Part shown: positions 51,200-58,615 of the stretch, in pieces | How the letters are laid out: each line of letters opens with the position of its first letter | Position numbering within the stretch: position 1 is the stretch's first letter | From: CAYWXV01 sp964462535 | GTDB lineage: Bacteria > Bacteroidota > Ignavibacteria > OLB7 | NCBI GenBank assembly: GCA_964462535.1 | Contig: CAYWXV010000006.1 | Coordinates: 1-64,000, forward strand | Reading direction: 5' to 3' | Length of the DNA stretch: 64,000 nt | Program-made: the position numbers and the translations under genes | Notes under the pieces: generated by a model | The model's database searches: none | Seen by the model: the letters and a program-made list of their open reading frames with translations, nothing else | What the model was told of the DNA's origin: nothing

Positions 51200-51727
51200 A
51201 TGAACATGCGCCCGATCAAGAATACTTATGCCCTGCTGCTTGTCGTCGCAGTATTCGTGCTCGTAGGCATGGGGCTGATCATTTCGTTGAAGAACGGAAT
51301 GGAGGAAACCAGAGCTCCAATGGACATTGCGTCGTCGGTGTCGGAGGCGAAGTCGACCGGGCGATTCGTTTGCCGCGTGGTGGGAACACCCATATCCGTT
51401 ACCTCTCAGTTCGACACGCTCATCGTTCGCGACGCATGGATCGAGCGGCGACAGTGGCTGGTGTACTCCTGGCTCTTCTTTAAGGACTATGTGCCAAGTG
51501 ACACGCTGAAGCTGGTTCTGCAGGCTGAGACGCCGCACGGGAGTGAACTCCACCTCGACGTCCGCATGGAAGACAATCGTCCCCTGCGAACCAGGCTGCA
51601 CGAGGGGACGAGACTCTACTATCTGGACAATCTCGGCGTTGCGGTTCCGGATCGAATTCGGCTACGAGTTGACGATCGGAATCTGAGGAAGGGGATTGGA
51701 GTGATTGAGCTGAGAAGGAGCGAGTGA
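51200..51727 (+). CDS. membrane-anchored protein of unknown function
   Basis: A 175-residue protein with one N-terminal membrane helix (YALLLVVAVFVLVGMGLIIS) and an extracytoplasmic beta-rich domain (RFVCRVVGTPISVTSQFDTL, then LKLVLQAETPHGSELHLDV and RIRLRVDDRNLRKGIGVIEL). The start at 51200 is chosen over the frame start at 51134 because it places the helix at the N-terminus. No family recognised. Single gene. Confidence 0.6.
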   Translation: MNMRPIKNTYALLLVVAVFVLVGMGLIISLKNGMEETRAPMDIASSVSEAKSTGRFVCRVVGTPISVTSQFDTLIVRDAWIERRQWLVYSWLFFKDYVPSDTLKLVLQAETPHGSELHLDVRMEDNRPLRTRLHEGTRLYYLDNLGVAVPDRIRLRVDDRNLRKGIGVIELRRSE

Positions 51728-51958
51728 CCATCACACGTACCCGCGAACGGGATGGTCCCGGCACCGCGCGATCGGGGGGCTCTGGTTCGCACTTGATTGA
51801 GAACGGTTCGACCAGGGACGAGCCGTAGGCAATAGATGGACGTTCTACACGGTGGACCGATGTGTCGCAACAGGCGTCCACACCGATCACCGGGGCCTTG
51901 GTGATCGCTCAAGGGGCGTTCACAGCGCCAACACGCCACCCGAACACACGTACACTCT

Positions 51959-52201
51959 TCACCCTAGCTTCCGCAGCCACATGCGCCCGACTTGCGTGAT
52001 GTGGCATGCATTCAGGTCGACGTTTCCGGATCCCATCGCACCACCCCGCAACGCTCCGTCGGCAGCGATCAGACCTCGCTTCATCGCAAACTTCACCTGC
52101 TCCATGAGCTCGTCTTGATCCAATTCCTCGAGAGGCTTGACATTCCCTTTGGCCATTGCGGCCAGAATGGAGCGAAGGGTCGTTCTGTTGAATTCTGCCA
52201 T
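51959..52201 (-). CDS. small winged-helix-like protein
   Basis: An 80-residue protein. FNRTTLRSILAAMAKGNVKP and MEQVKFAMKRGLIAADG are helices, then a glycine-rich wing (LRGGAMGSGNVDLN) and CHITQVGRMWLRKLG, the I-T-x-x-G-x-x-x-L end seen in small winged-helix proteins. It may bind DNA. It is similar in type, not in sequence, to the small gene at 48124. Confidence 0.6.
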   Translation of the reverse strand: MAEFNRTTLRSILAAMAKGNVKPLEELDQDELMEQVKFAMKRGLIAADGALRGGAMGSGNVDLNACHITQVGRMWLRKLG

Positions 52202-52239
52202 GTGCTTCGGCGTTCAGATGTTCATTGGAGAATAACGGA

Positions 52240-52269
52240 CGAGGCCCGATGGCGAACCATCAGGCCTCG
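52240..52269. terminator. hairpin downstream of the lipoprotein gene
   Basis: CGAGGCCCGATGG and CCATCAGGCCTCG form a stem (one mismatch) with a CGAA loop. On the minus strand it is followed by TCCGTTATTCT, a weak T-rich tail. It would end the gene at 52344. Confidence 0.5.
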
Positions 52270-52343
52270 ACTCATAACGTCCGCCGATACCCCCACCGGC
52301 GGACAGAATCAAAAGATACTGCCCGATCCGTTCACTGCAACGT

Positions 52344-53081
52344 CTAATTCTCGGGCGCGATCGCCAGTCCCCCATGTGCCGTCCATTCCATTGAGTGCGT
52401 CCACGGCGATTTCACGCCCATCCCGCCCGCTTCAATCACAAGACCCCCTGACAATCGGACGGCGAGCGATGGAAGCAACATCACGTTGGAGATGCGGCGT
52501 TCAATGTTCAGGTTTCCCGCAGCTGAATCGGACGCGGTGGGATCGAACTGAAAATATCCAGATGCGAACGTGGCTTTGAATGACACTGTTAGAGTGGTGC
52601 GAGTTGCCCCACCTGGGCTGGCTCCAACAGCGTGCGAATAGAGGAGCCCGCCACCCGCGAGGGCTATCAAACCTACGCCACGATGCGGAGTCTCGGGGAT
52701 TGACAACGCGCCCACGCCGGTTCCGTAACCCCCAGCATCCAGACCTACCGCCAGTTTTCCCCTGCTGTCCCGCCCAGTAACCATCCACATCCCCTCCGCG
52801 CGCACGCCCAGGTCAAACGATCCCCACATCAGGGAGAAGAACGGAAGATTGGATGCCCAAATGGTCCCCCCGATGTCGATGTCATCCGTGACGCCCTGCC
52901 GAATCTGACCAACGAGTGCGGGATCCAACGTCCACCGGAGGCTCTGGCCTTCCTTGTCGTGGACTGCATAGAGGTCGGGAACAAGAACGAAGCCGCCCCC
53001 GGCGGCAGGTTCCCCGGGGGGTAGCGTTTCGGCATCACGAAGCGAAAGGGTGTTTGCCGCCGAGCATCCCAGGAGGAGCAA
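52344..53081 (-). CDS. predicted lipoprotein, beta-rich
   Basis: A protein of about 245 residues from a TTG at 53081. That start leaves only five residues before the lipobox Cys (LLLGC), too short for a signal peptide. In frame upstream a CTG at 53126 would give MVPHPLSSFSLGFACLLLLGC's first 20 residues plus the Cys, a normal lipoprotein signal, so the true start is probably there. The mature part has beta strands (GVGLIALAGGGLLYSHAVG, LLPSLAVRLSGGLVIEAGGM) like a small barrel or sandwich. Family unknown. Confidence 0.6.
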   Translation of the reverse strand: MLLLGCSAANTLSLRDAETLPPGEPAAGGGFVLVPDLYAVHDKEGQSLRWTLDPALVGQIRQGVTDDIDIGGTIWASNLPFFSLMWGSFDLGVRAEGMWMVTGRDSRGKLAVGLDAGGYGTGVGALSIPETPHRGVGLIALAGGGLLYSHAVGASPGGATRTTLTVSFKATFASGYFQFDPTASDSAAGNLNIERRISNVMLLPSLAVRLSGGLVIEAGGMGVKSPWTHSMEWTAHGGLAIAPEN

Positions 53082-53174
53082 GCAGGCGAAACCAAGCGAA
53101 AACGAGGAAAGTGGGTGGGGTACCAGGGGGTAAGTCGAAGCTGGTTGTCAGACAGGTTTGGTTCGGAATGGGCA

Positions 53175-53215
53175 TAAAAAAACTCGTGCTCATCAGCGGA
53201 CCTCAGAGCACGAGT
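53175..53215 (-). terminator. minus-strand intrinsic terminator
   Basis: ACTCGTGCTC (53182) pairs with GAGCACGAGT (53206-53215); a run of A on the plus strand gives T7 on the minus strand. It ends the gene at 53321-53653. Confidence 0.85.
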
Positions 53216-53320
53216 CAATCCACATCCATTCCTAGTGACCTACGGGGGCAAATATACGGTCCCCGAAAGGGGGAATGCAACAGTTATTTTCAGACAGCTC
53301 GATTTTTCTTTTACCACCCT

Positions 53321-53653
53321 CTATTCTTCGTTCAGAGGGGCCAGATAGACCAACGTGTGCGCTCCCCCACCAAGCGGGTGGTCAACCTGCACACGGAAGA
53401 GGCACCGCCCCTCGGGGCCGAATTCTCCCTGCTTCTCCGATTCGAGAATGGCAACATACTTACCGGGCAGGTATGCTTCGGGATATATGGCGGTAACCGC
53501 CATGGGGCCGGATCCCTCAACCGGTTCAACGTGAATGCTTCCCGGTGCCAGGTCGGAGACGGGCGCGGAGTCGTCGGAGACGGAGAGGAAGAGTTGAACG
53601 AGAGGCCGGCGTGTGTGCCGCTTTGCAACGGCGTCGATCACGAAGTGTGCCAT
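53321..53653 (-). CDS. small protein of unknown function
   Basis: A 110-residue protein. The start at 53653 is chosen because upstream residues in the longer frame (to 53866) look random and overlap the divergent cobalamin-binding gene. The peptide is an alpha/beta type: MAHFVIDAVAKRHTRRPLVQ, then ILESEKQGEFGPEGRCLFRV and a terminal VDHPLGGGAHTLVYLAPL. No family recognised. It has a strong terminator after it. Confidence 0.55.
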   Translation of the reverse strand: MAHFVIDAVAKRHTRRPLVQLFLSVSDDSAPVSDLAPGSIHVEPVEGSGPMAVTAIYPEAYLPGKYVAILESEKQGEFGPEGRCLFRVQVDHPLGGGAHTLVYLAPLNEE

Positions 53654-53834
53654 GGTGAGGTCGTACGCAATCGTAGAAGGTAGTAGAAGGTCCGACGAAG
53701 CTAGTACAATCGCCTCGATCATCCATGTTAAATCTGGACGGTGCCGACGACGGATCAAGCGTGGTTTCCGGGGACCGACAATTCGTAACTTCGCCCCCTT
53801 GCATGCCCCATGGGGGAGAAGTAACATCGTAGCC

Positions 53835-54242
53835 ATGGAACCAAAGATTCGAGTACTCATCGCCAAGGCCGGACTGGATGGTCACGACCGTGGCGCTAAG
53901 GTCATTGCCGCCGCCCTACGCGATGCCGGTATGGAAGTCATCTATACCGGTCTTCGTCAGACCCCGGAAATGATTGTCGAGGCAGCGTTGCAGGAGGACG
54001 TCGACGTCATCGGTATCAGCATACTTTCTGGTGCGCACATGACGATCCTCCCAAAGATCCGCGCGCTCATGAACGAGAAGGGGCTTCAGGACGTTCTCCT
54101 GACCGGCGGCGGGATCATGTCTGATGAGGACATCGATGAACTTGCGCGATTGGGAGTTGGGCGTCTCTTCACGCCTGGAGCCCCGACTCACGACATCGTG
54201 AACTATATCCGGTCTTGGGTCGGGGAGAACCCTCGGGTCTAG
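53835..54242 (+). CDS. stand-alone cobalamin-binding protein (methylmalonyl-CoA mutase C-terminal domain)
   Basis: A 135-residue Rossmann-like B12-binding domain. The start at 53835 gives the usual N-terminus (IRVLIAKAGLDGHDRGAKVI) with the D-x-H-x-x-G cobalamin motif (DGHDRG, His as lower ligand). GISILSGAHMTILPKI and VLLTGGGIMSDEDIDELARL are also typical. It corresponds to the small C-terminal part of methylmalonyl-CoA mutase; the catalytic large subunit is not in the window. It may pair with a mutase subunit encoded elsewhere. Confidence 0.93.
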   Translation: MEPKIRVLIAKAGLDGHDRGAKVIAAALRDAGMEVIYTGLRQTPEMIVEAALQEDVDVIGISILSGAHMTILPKIRALMNEKGLQDVLLTGGGIMSDEDIDELARLGVGRLFTPGAPTHDIVNYIRSWVGENPRV

Positions 54243-54448
54243 ACGTGCTTCGTCGCTTCGCGGGCATCCCATCGACCGTTGCCATCGTCGCAGCACACTC
54301 CTTCACGTAGCTGAATCGTCTCATATGGCCCCGGCGCGTTGTAGCGTCGCGATCGGCCCCAGCAACTCCAAGCTGCAACGATGAACGAGCAGTCTACGGC
54401 TTTCGGTCATCCACGAGTCCCGTCAACAACATCGATACGTCCCAGATC

Positions 54449-55648
54449 GTGAGCCGCATCATTTCGCAGGAAGAACTGGGGATCATAAGTCGCTCGCCAC
54501 GCATCGCGGAACTTGTCGATACGGTCCGGAGCATTGCCGTCAGCGATCTCACCGTGCTCCTCGTAGGGGAGAGTGGCGTCGGCAAGGAGGTCTTCGCCCG
54601 CGCCACCCACCAGCTCAGTCAGCGCAGCTCCGGAAGATTCCTCGCCATCAATTGTGGGGCGATTCCGGAGACGTTGCTGGAATCGGAACTGTTCGGCCAC
54701 GAGCGGGGCGCCTTTACAGGCGCAACGGAAACGCGCAAGGGACTGTTCGAGTCCGCGGAGAAGGGGACCGTTCTGCTGGACGAAATAGGAGAGATGCCCC
54801 TCAACACACAGGTCAAACTCCTCCGGGTGCTCGAGACGCTTGAGTACACTCGTGTCGGATCCAGCGAACCGCGCCGAGCGGACGTCCGCATTATCGCGGC
54901 GACGAATAGGGACCTCGATCGTGAAGTGCGTCGGGGCACGTTTCGTCAGGACCTCTACTATCGTCTTGCTCTCGCCCAGGTCCATATCCCTCCACTACGT
55001 GAGCATGCCGAGGACATCCCGCTTCTCTTTGCGCACTACGCCTTCAGCGTCGCGGAACGCCTGGGTATTCCATTCGGTGGGATTACCCGCGAAGCGATGG
55101 AACTCCTCCAGGAGTATACGTGGCCCGGTAACATTCGGGAGCTCAGGAATTTCGTCGAACTCGTCGTGACGATTGAGCGGGGCGAGAAGATCACCGAGGA
55201 CATTGTCTTTCGGCATCTCGGTCCGCGACGCACGACGATGTCGATGGAGAACCCGTCGGCTATCGTTCACCTGCCAGGGAAGACACCGGAACAGGTCGAG
55301 CGCGAACTGATCTACCAGGCGTTGATCAATCTGACCAACGAGGTAGGATCGATGAAGCGGATGATCGTCGATGGGGGCGCGAGAAAGCCGGAAACGCAAT
55401 CCATCCCGGCACTCCCTCCACCTCCACCGTCGCTCGACGAGCTCCTTCGTGACCTCGAGGACCTCCGTCTTGATCGCATGGAGCATCGCCTGATCAACGT
55501 TGCCCTCCAACGATTCAACAACAACAGGCGCGAGGCTGCCGATGCTCTAGGGATCAGCGAACGTACGCTCTACAGAAAGCTGAGCGAGATGGCGGTGATG
55601 GAACGAACAACCGACCGTGGGAATAACCTGGACGGGGAGGGAATGTGA
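54449..55648 (+). CDS. sigma-54-dependent transcriptional activator (no receiver domain)
   Basis: A 399-residue activator starting at GTG 54449. The AAA+ core has Walker A LLVGESGVGKEVFARA, the sigma-54 contact loop HERGAFTGATE, Walker B GTVLLDEIGEMPL and the R-finger region RQDLYYRLA. The end is a Fis-type HTH (ALQRFNNNRREAADALGISE then RTLYRKLSEM). There is no N-terminal response-regulator or GAF domain, so control is probably by expression or partner binding. The GTGA overlap with the lptE gene suggests coupling. Confidence 0.95.
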   Translation: MSRIISQEELGIISRSPRIAELVDTVRSIAVSDLTVLLVGESGVGKEVFARATHQLSQRSSGRFLAINCGAIPETLLESELFGHERGAFTGATETRKGLFESAEKGTVLLDEIGEMPLNTQVKLLRVLETLEYTRVGSSEPRRADVRIIAATNRDLDREVRRGTFRQDLYYRLALAQVHIPPLREHAEDIPLLFAHYAFSVAERLGIPFGGITREAMELLQEYTWPGNIRELRNFVELVVTIERGEKITEDIVFRHLGPRRTTMSMENPSAIVHLPGKTPEQVERELIYQALINLTNEVGSMKRMIVDGGARKPETQSIPALPPPPPSLDELLRDLEDLRLDRMEHRLINVALQRFNNNRREAADALGISERTLYRKLSEMAVMERTTDRGNNLDGEGM

Positions 55649-56139
55649 CAAGAGGACTCCCTCTGATCCTGATCGTTCTGTGCGGATGCTATTCGTTTCG
55701 CGGAGGATCCGTCCCTCCTCATCTCTCGACTATCATCATTCCGGAAGTCGAGGATGCGAGCGGATACGGTGACGGCACGGTTCGGCAGGAGTTGACGACG
55801 TTGCTTGTTACGCGCTTTCGCGAGGACAACAGCCTCCGTGTGATAGATCAGGCGGGGGCCGACTCGCGACTCGAAGTGACAATCTCAACGCTTCGCGACG
55901 ACCTGCCGCTCGGCGTGGCCGGCACGACGGAGTATGAAACCGATCGCGCATTCGTCATCGAGGCCCGCGTCACTTTTACCGACAACGTAAAGCGGCGGGC
56001 CGTGTACACGGGACGTCAGTTCGTCGGCCGTTCGCAGTACACGATCGCATCAGGCTTGACAGGGAAGAAGGTGGCTCTTCGAGACGCGCTTGGAAAACTG
56101 ACGGACGACATCCTGCTTGCGACGGTTGCTGACTGGTAG
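55645..56139 (+). CDS. lptE: LptE-like LPS-assembly lipoprotein
   Basis: A 164-residue lipoprotein starting with GTG at 55645, overlapping the previous stop (GTGA). The lipobox is LCGC at residues 12-15. The body begins YSFRGGSVPPHLSTIIIPEV and has the LptE pattern (VRQELTTLLVTRFREDNSLR, SRLEVTISTLRDD). LptE plugs LptD at the outer membrane and helps insert LPS. The gene follows the sigma-54 activator and precedes a GT2 glycosyltransferase. Confidence 0.85.
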   Translation: MTRGLPLILIVLCGCYSFRGGSVPPHLSTIIIPEVEDASGYGDGTVRQELTTLLVTRFREDNSLRVIDQAGADSRLEVTISTLRDDLPLGVAGTTEYETDRAFVIEARVTFTDNVKRRAVYTGRQFVGRSQYTIASGLTGKKVALRDALGKLTDDILLATVADW

Positions 56140-56163
56140 GTCCAATACCCCACACTTGACGTT

Positions 56164-57621
56164 ATGGAGATAGTTGTACTCGTTGTCTACCTGCTGGCCC
56201 TGGGCGTCCTCTTCGGCTACGGGATCCATGCGCTGGGAATGGTCTATCACTATTCCCGCATGCCCGCCGCGCCGCCGACGCTCGAGCTGACGACACCGGT
56301 CGATGAGCTTCCGTTGGTCACCATCCAGCTTCCCATTTACAACGAGTTCTATGTCGTGGAGCGATTGATTGAATCGGTCTGCGCGATTTCATACCCTCGT
56401 CACCTCCTGGAAATACAGGTGCTGGACGACTCAACGGACGAAACGGTTGTTGTCGCCCGAGCCGTCTGCGAGAGAAAGAGGAAGGAGGGGTACAACATTT
56501 CTCATCTCCGACGCGATGTTCGAACCGGATTCAAGGCCGGCGCACTGAAGGAGGGGCTCGCGCAAACGCGCGGGGAGTTTGTCGCGATCTTCGACGCCGA
56601 CTTCCTTCCTAATCCGGACTTCCTTGCGAAAACGATTCCCTACCTCCTCGCAGACTCCACGATCGGAATGGTACAGGGGAGATGGGACCATATCAACATT
56701 GACTACTCGCTCCTGACGCGCATACAGGCGATTGCCCTGGATGCCCATTTCGTGATGGAGCAACAGGTTCGTAACCGCTGGAATCTCTTCATGAATTTCA
56801 ACGGAACGGCTGGCGTGTGGAGGAGGTCGTGTATCGAGGATGCCGGAAACTGGCATGCCGACACATTGACTGAAGATCTGGACCTCTCGTATCGAGCACA
56901 GCTGCGAGGCTGGCGGTTTCTATATCTGAACGACCTGGTTGTACCGGCCGAGCTTCCGAGTGAGATCAATGGTCTGAAGTCTCAGCAATTCCGTTGGACC
57001 AAGGGGGCAATCGAGACAGCCCGCAAATTGCTGTTCGATGTCTGGCGGGCGCCGCTCCACTGGCGGGTGAAGCTGAACGCCACACTTCACCTCACATCGA
57101 ATCTTGTCTTCCCCTGCATACTTGTTGTGGCAATCCTGAATATCCCGATCCTCCTCGTGAAGCAGAGCCACCCTGAGCTGGGCTTGGTGTTCGACCTGAT
57201 GAGCATTTTCATCCTTGGCTCCGTAGCATCGCTACTCTTCTACATGACGGCACAGCGGGCAGTGCGTGACGACTGGTCGAAGCGCATCATGTGGATACCA
57301 CTTTCGCTTGCTGGAACAATGGGCATGGCAGTGAACAACACGCGTGCGGTTTTGCAGGGCCTGGTCCGATGGAGAAGCCCGTTCGTTCGCACGCCGAAGT
57401 ATGCCATTACGGGAGCGGGACAGACGTGGCATAACCGGAAGTATGTGCTTAGATCCGTTCGACTGGATGTCGTGATCGAGGCTCTGATGGCGATCTACTT
57501 CGTCGTGGCGGTCGCGATCTCGATCTACTACCTCGAGGTGTCGCTCATACCGTTTCAGCTGATGTTTCTGTTCGGCTTTGGCTTCACGGCCGGGCTTTCC
57601 GTGAGGCACGCATGGAAGTAG
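56164..57621 (+). CDS. GT2 processive glycosyltransferase (cellulose/mannan synthase-like)
   Basis: A 485-residue inner-membrane enzyme. N-terminal membrane helix (VVLVVYLLALGVLFGYGIH), then the GT2 catalytic domain with VTIQLPIYNEFYVVERLIES, VLDDSTDETV, the DxD FDADFLPNPDF at about 142, TEDLDLSYR at about 236 and the QQFRWTKG (QxxRW) acceptor motif near 275. Three to four more membrane helices follow. This is the cellulose synthase-like or glucomannan synthase-like type; the sugar is unknown. Its place after lptE suggests envelope polysaccharide. Confidence 0.9.
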   Translation: MEIVVLVVYLLALGVLFGYGIHALGMVYHYSRMPAAPPTLELTTPVDELPLVTIQLPIYNEFYVVERLIESVCAISYPRHLLEIQVLDDSTDETVVVARAVCERKRKEGYNISHLRRDVRTGFKAGALKEGLAQTRGEFVAIFDADFLPNPDFLAKTIPYLLADSTIGMVQGRWDHINIDYSLLTRIQAIALDAHFVMEQQVRNRWNLFMNFNGTAGVWRRSCIEDAGNWHADTLTEDLDLSYRAQLRGWRFLYLNDLVVPAELPSEINGLKSQQFRWTKGAIETARKLLFDVWRAPLHWRVKLNATLHLTSNLVFPCILVVAILNIPILLVKQSHPELGLVFDLMSIFILGSVASLLFYMTAQRAVRDDWSKRIMWIPLSLAGTMGMAVNNTRAVLQGLVRWRSPFVRTPKYAITGAGQTWHNRKYVLRSVRLDVVIEALMAIYFVVAVAISIYYLEVSLIPFQLMFLFGFGFTAGLSVRHAWK

Positions 57622-57729
57622 GGAGACGACAGAGTTCGGCGCAGTCCACGGTGGCTTCCCGTTACCAGTCGAAAGGCGAACGTCACTGCGGCACCGCCCC
57701 TTCAATTCCCACCGTTCAACGACACTCCA

Positions 57730-58569
57730 ATGTCTCTGTTCGACGAAATTCACGGCACTGCGGAGCTGGTTTACAAACGCCTCGATAGCGACGGCGTGGA
57801 TCTCGTTCCGGAGGTGGCCATTATCCTTGGGACCGGGTTGGGTGGTTTGGCGAAGGCGATCGAGCACGTTGCCGATATCGAGTATGGCTCGATACCAGGT
57901 TTCGCCACGCCTACGGTCGAATCGCACGGGGGGCGTCTCATTTTTGGGTATCTGCGTGGGAAACGGGTGGTCGCGATGCAGGGGCGCTTTCACTACTACG
58001 AGGGGTATTCGATGCGCGAGATCACCTTTCCTGTCCGGGTAATGCACGCACTGGGTGCTCGCCATCTGGTGGTTTCGAATGCGTGTGGCGGACTCAATCC
58101 CCTCTTCCGGCGGGGCGACGTGATGGTGATTGAAGATCACATCAATCTTCTGGGTGACAATCCTCTGATCGGCCCGAACGACGAACGGCTGGGTCCTCGA
58201 TTCCCGGACATGTCGCAGCCATACAGCCACGCGCTGATTGCACGCGCCGAGGAGGCTGCTCTTCGACTTGGCATACCGTTGAGAAAGGGAACCTACGTTG
58301 CAGTGCCCGGACCGAACCTGGAAACTCGTGCCGAGTATCGCTTCCTCCGCACAATTGGTGCCGACGTTGTCGGAATGAGCACCATTCCCGAGGTGATCGT
58401 CGCACGTCACATGTCGATGGACGTCATGGGGATGTCCATCGTGACTGACGAGTGCTTCCCTGACGCGCTGAAGCCTGTGGACGTTGCCGACATTATAGCG
58501 GCGGCGAACGAAGCTGAACCAAAAATGACGGCGGTAGTGGCCGAGACGCTGGCCAACCTCCCCGGTTAA
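57730..58569 (+). CDS. punA: purine nucleoside phosphorylase, trimeric type
   Basis: A 279-residue enzyme that converts purine nucleosides and phosphate to base and ribose-1-phosphate. Phosphate site and purine pocket: AIILGTGLGGLAKAI, IPGFATPTVESHGG, MQGRFHYYEGY, VSNACGGLNPLF, VPGPNLETRAEYRF and VGMSTIPEVIVARHM. The segment after that reads VTDECFPDAL: the residue in the place of the purine-binding Asn is Asp, as in some bacterial members. It stands alone on the plus strand, 108 bases after the GT2 gene. Confidence 0.95.
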   Translation: MSLFDEIHGTAELVYKRLDSDGVDLVPEVAIILGTGLGGLAKAIEHVADIEYGSIPGFATPTVESHGGRLIFGYLRGKRVVAMQGRFHYYEGYSMREITFPVRVMHALGARHLVVSNACGGLNPLFRRGDVMVIEDHINLLGDNPLIGPNDERLGPRFPDMSQPYSHALIARAEEAALRLGIPLRKGTYVAVPGPNLETRAEYRFLRTIGADVVGMSTIPEVIVARHMSMDVMGMSIVTDECFPDALKPVDVADIIAAANEAEPKMTAVVAETLANLPG

Positions 58570-58615
58570 CGAGCACCGGCCTTCGCGACGGCGGTGTGAG
58601 GGAAGCCGCGCAAGG

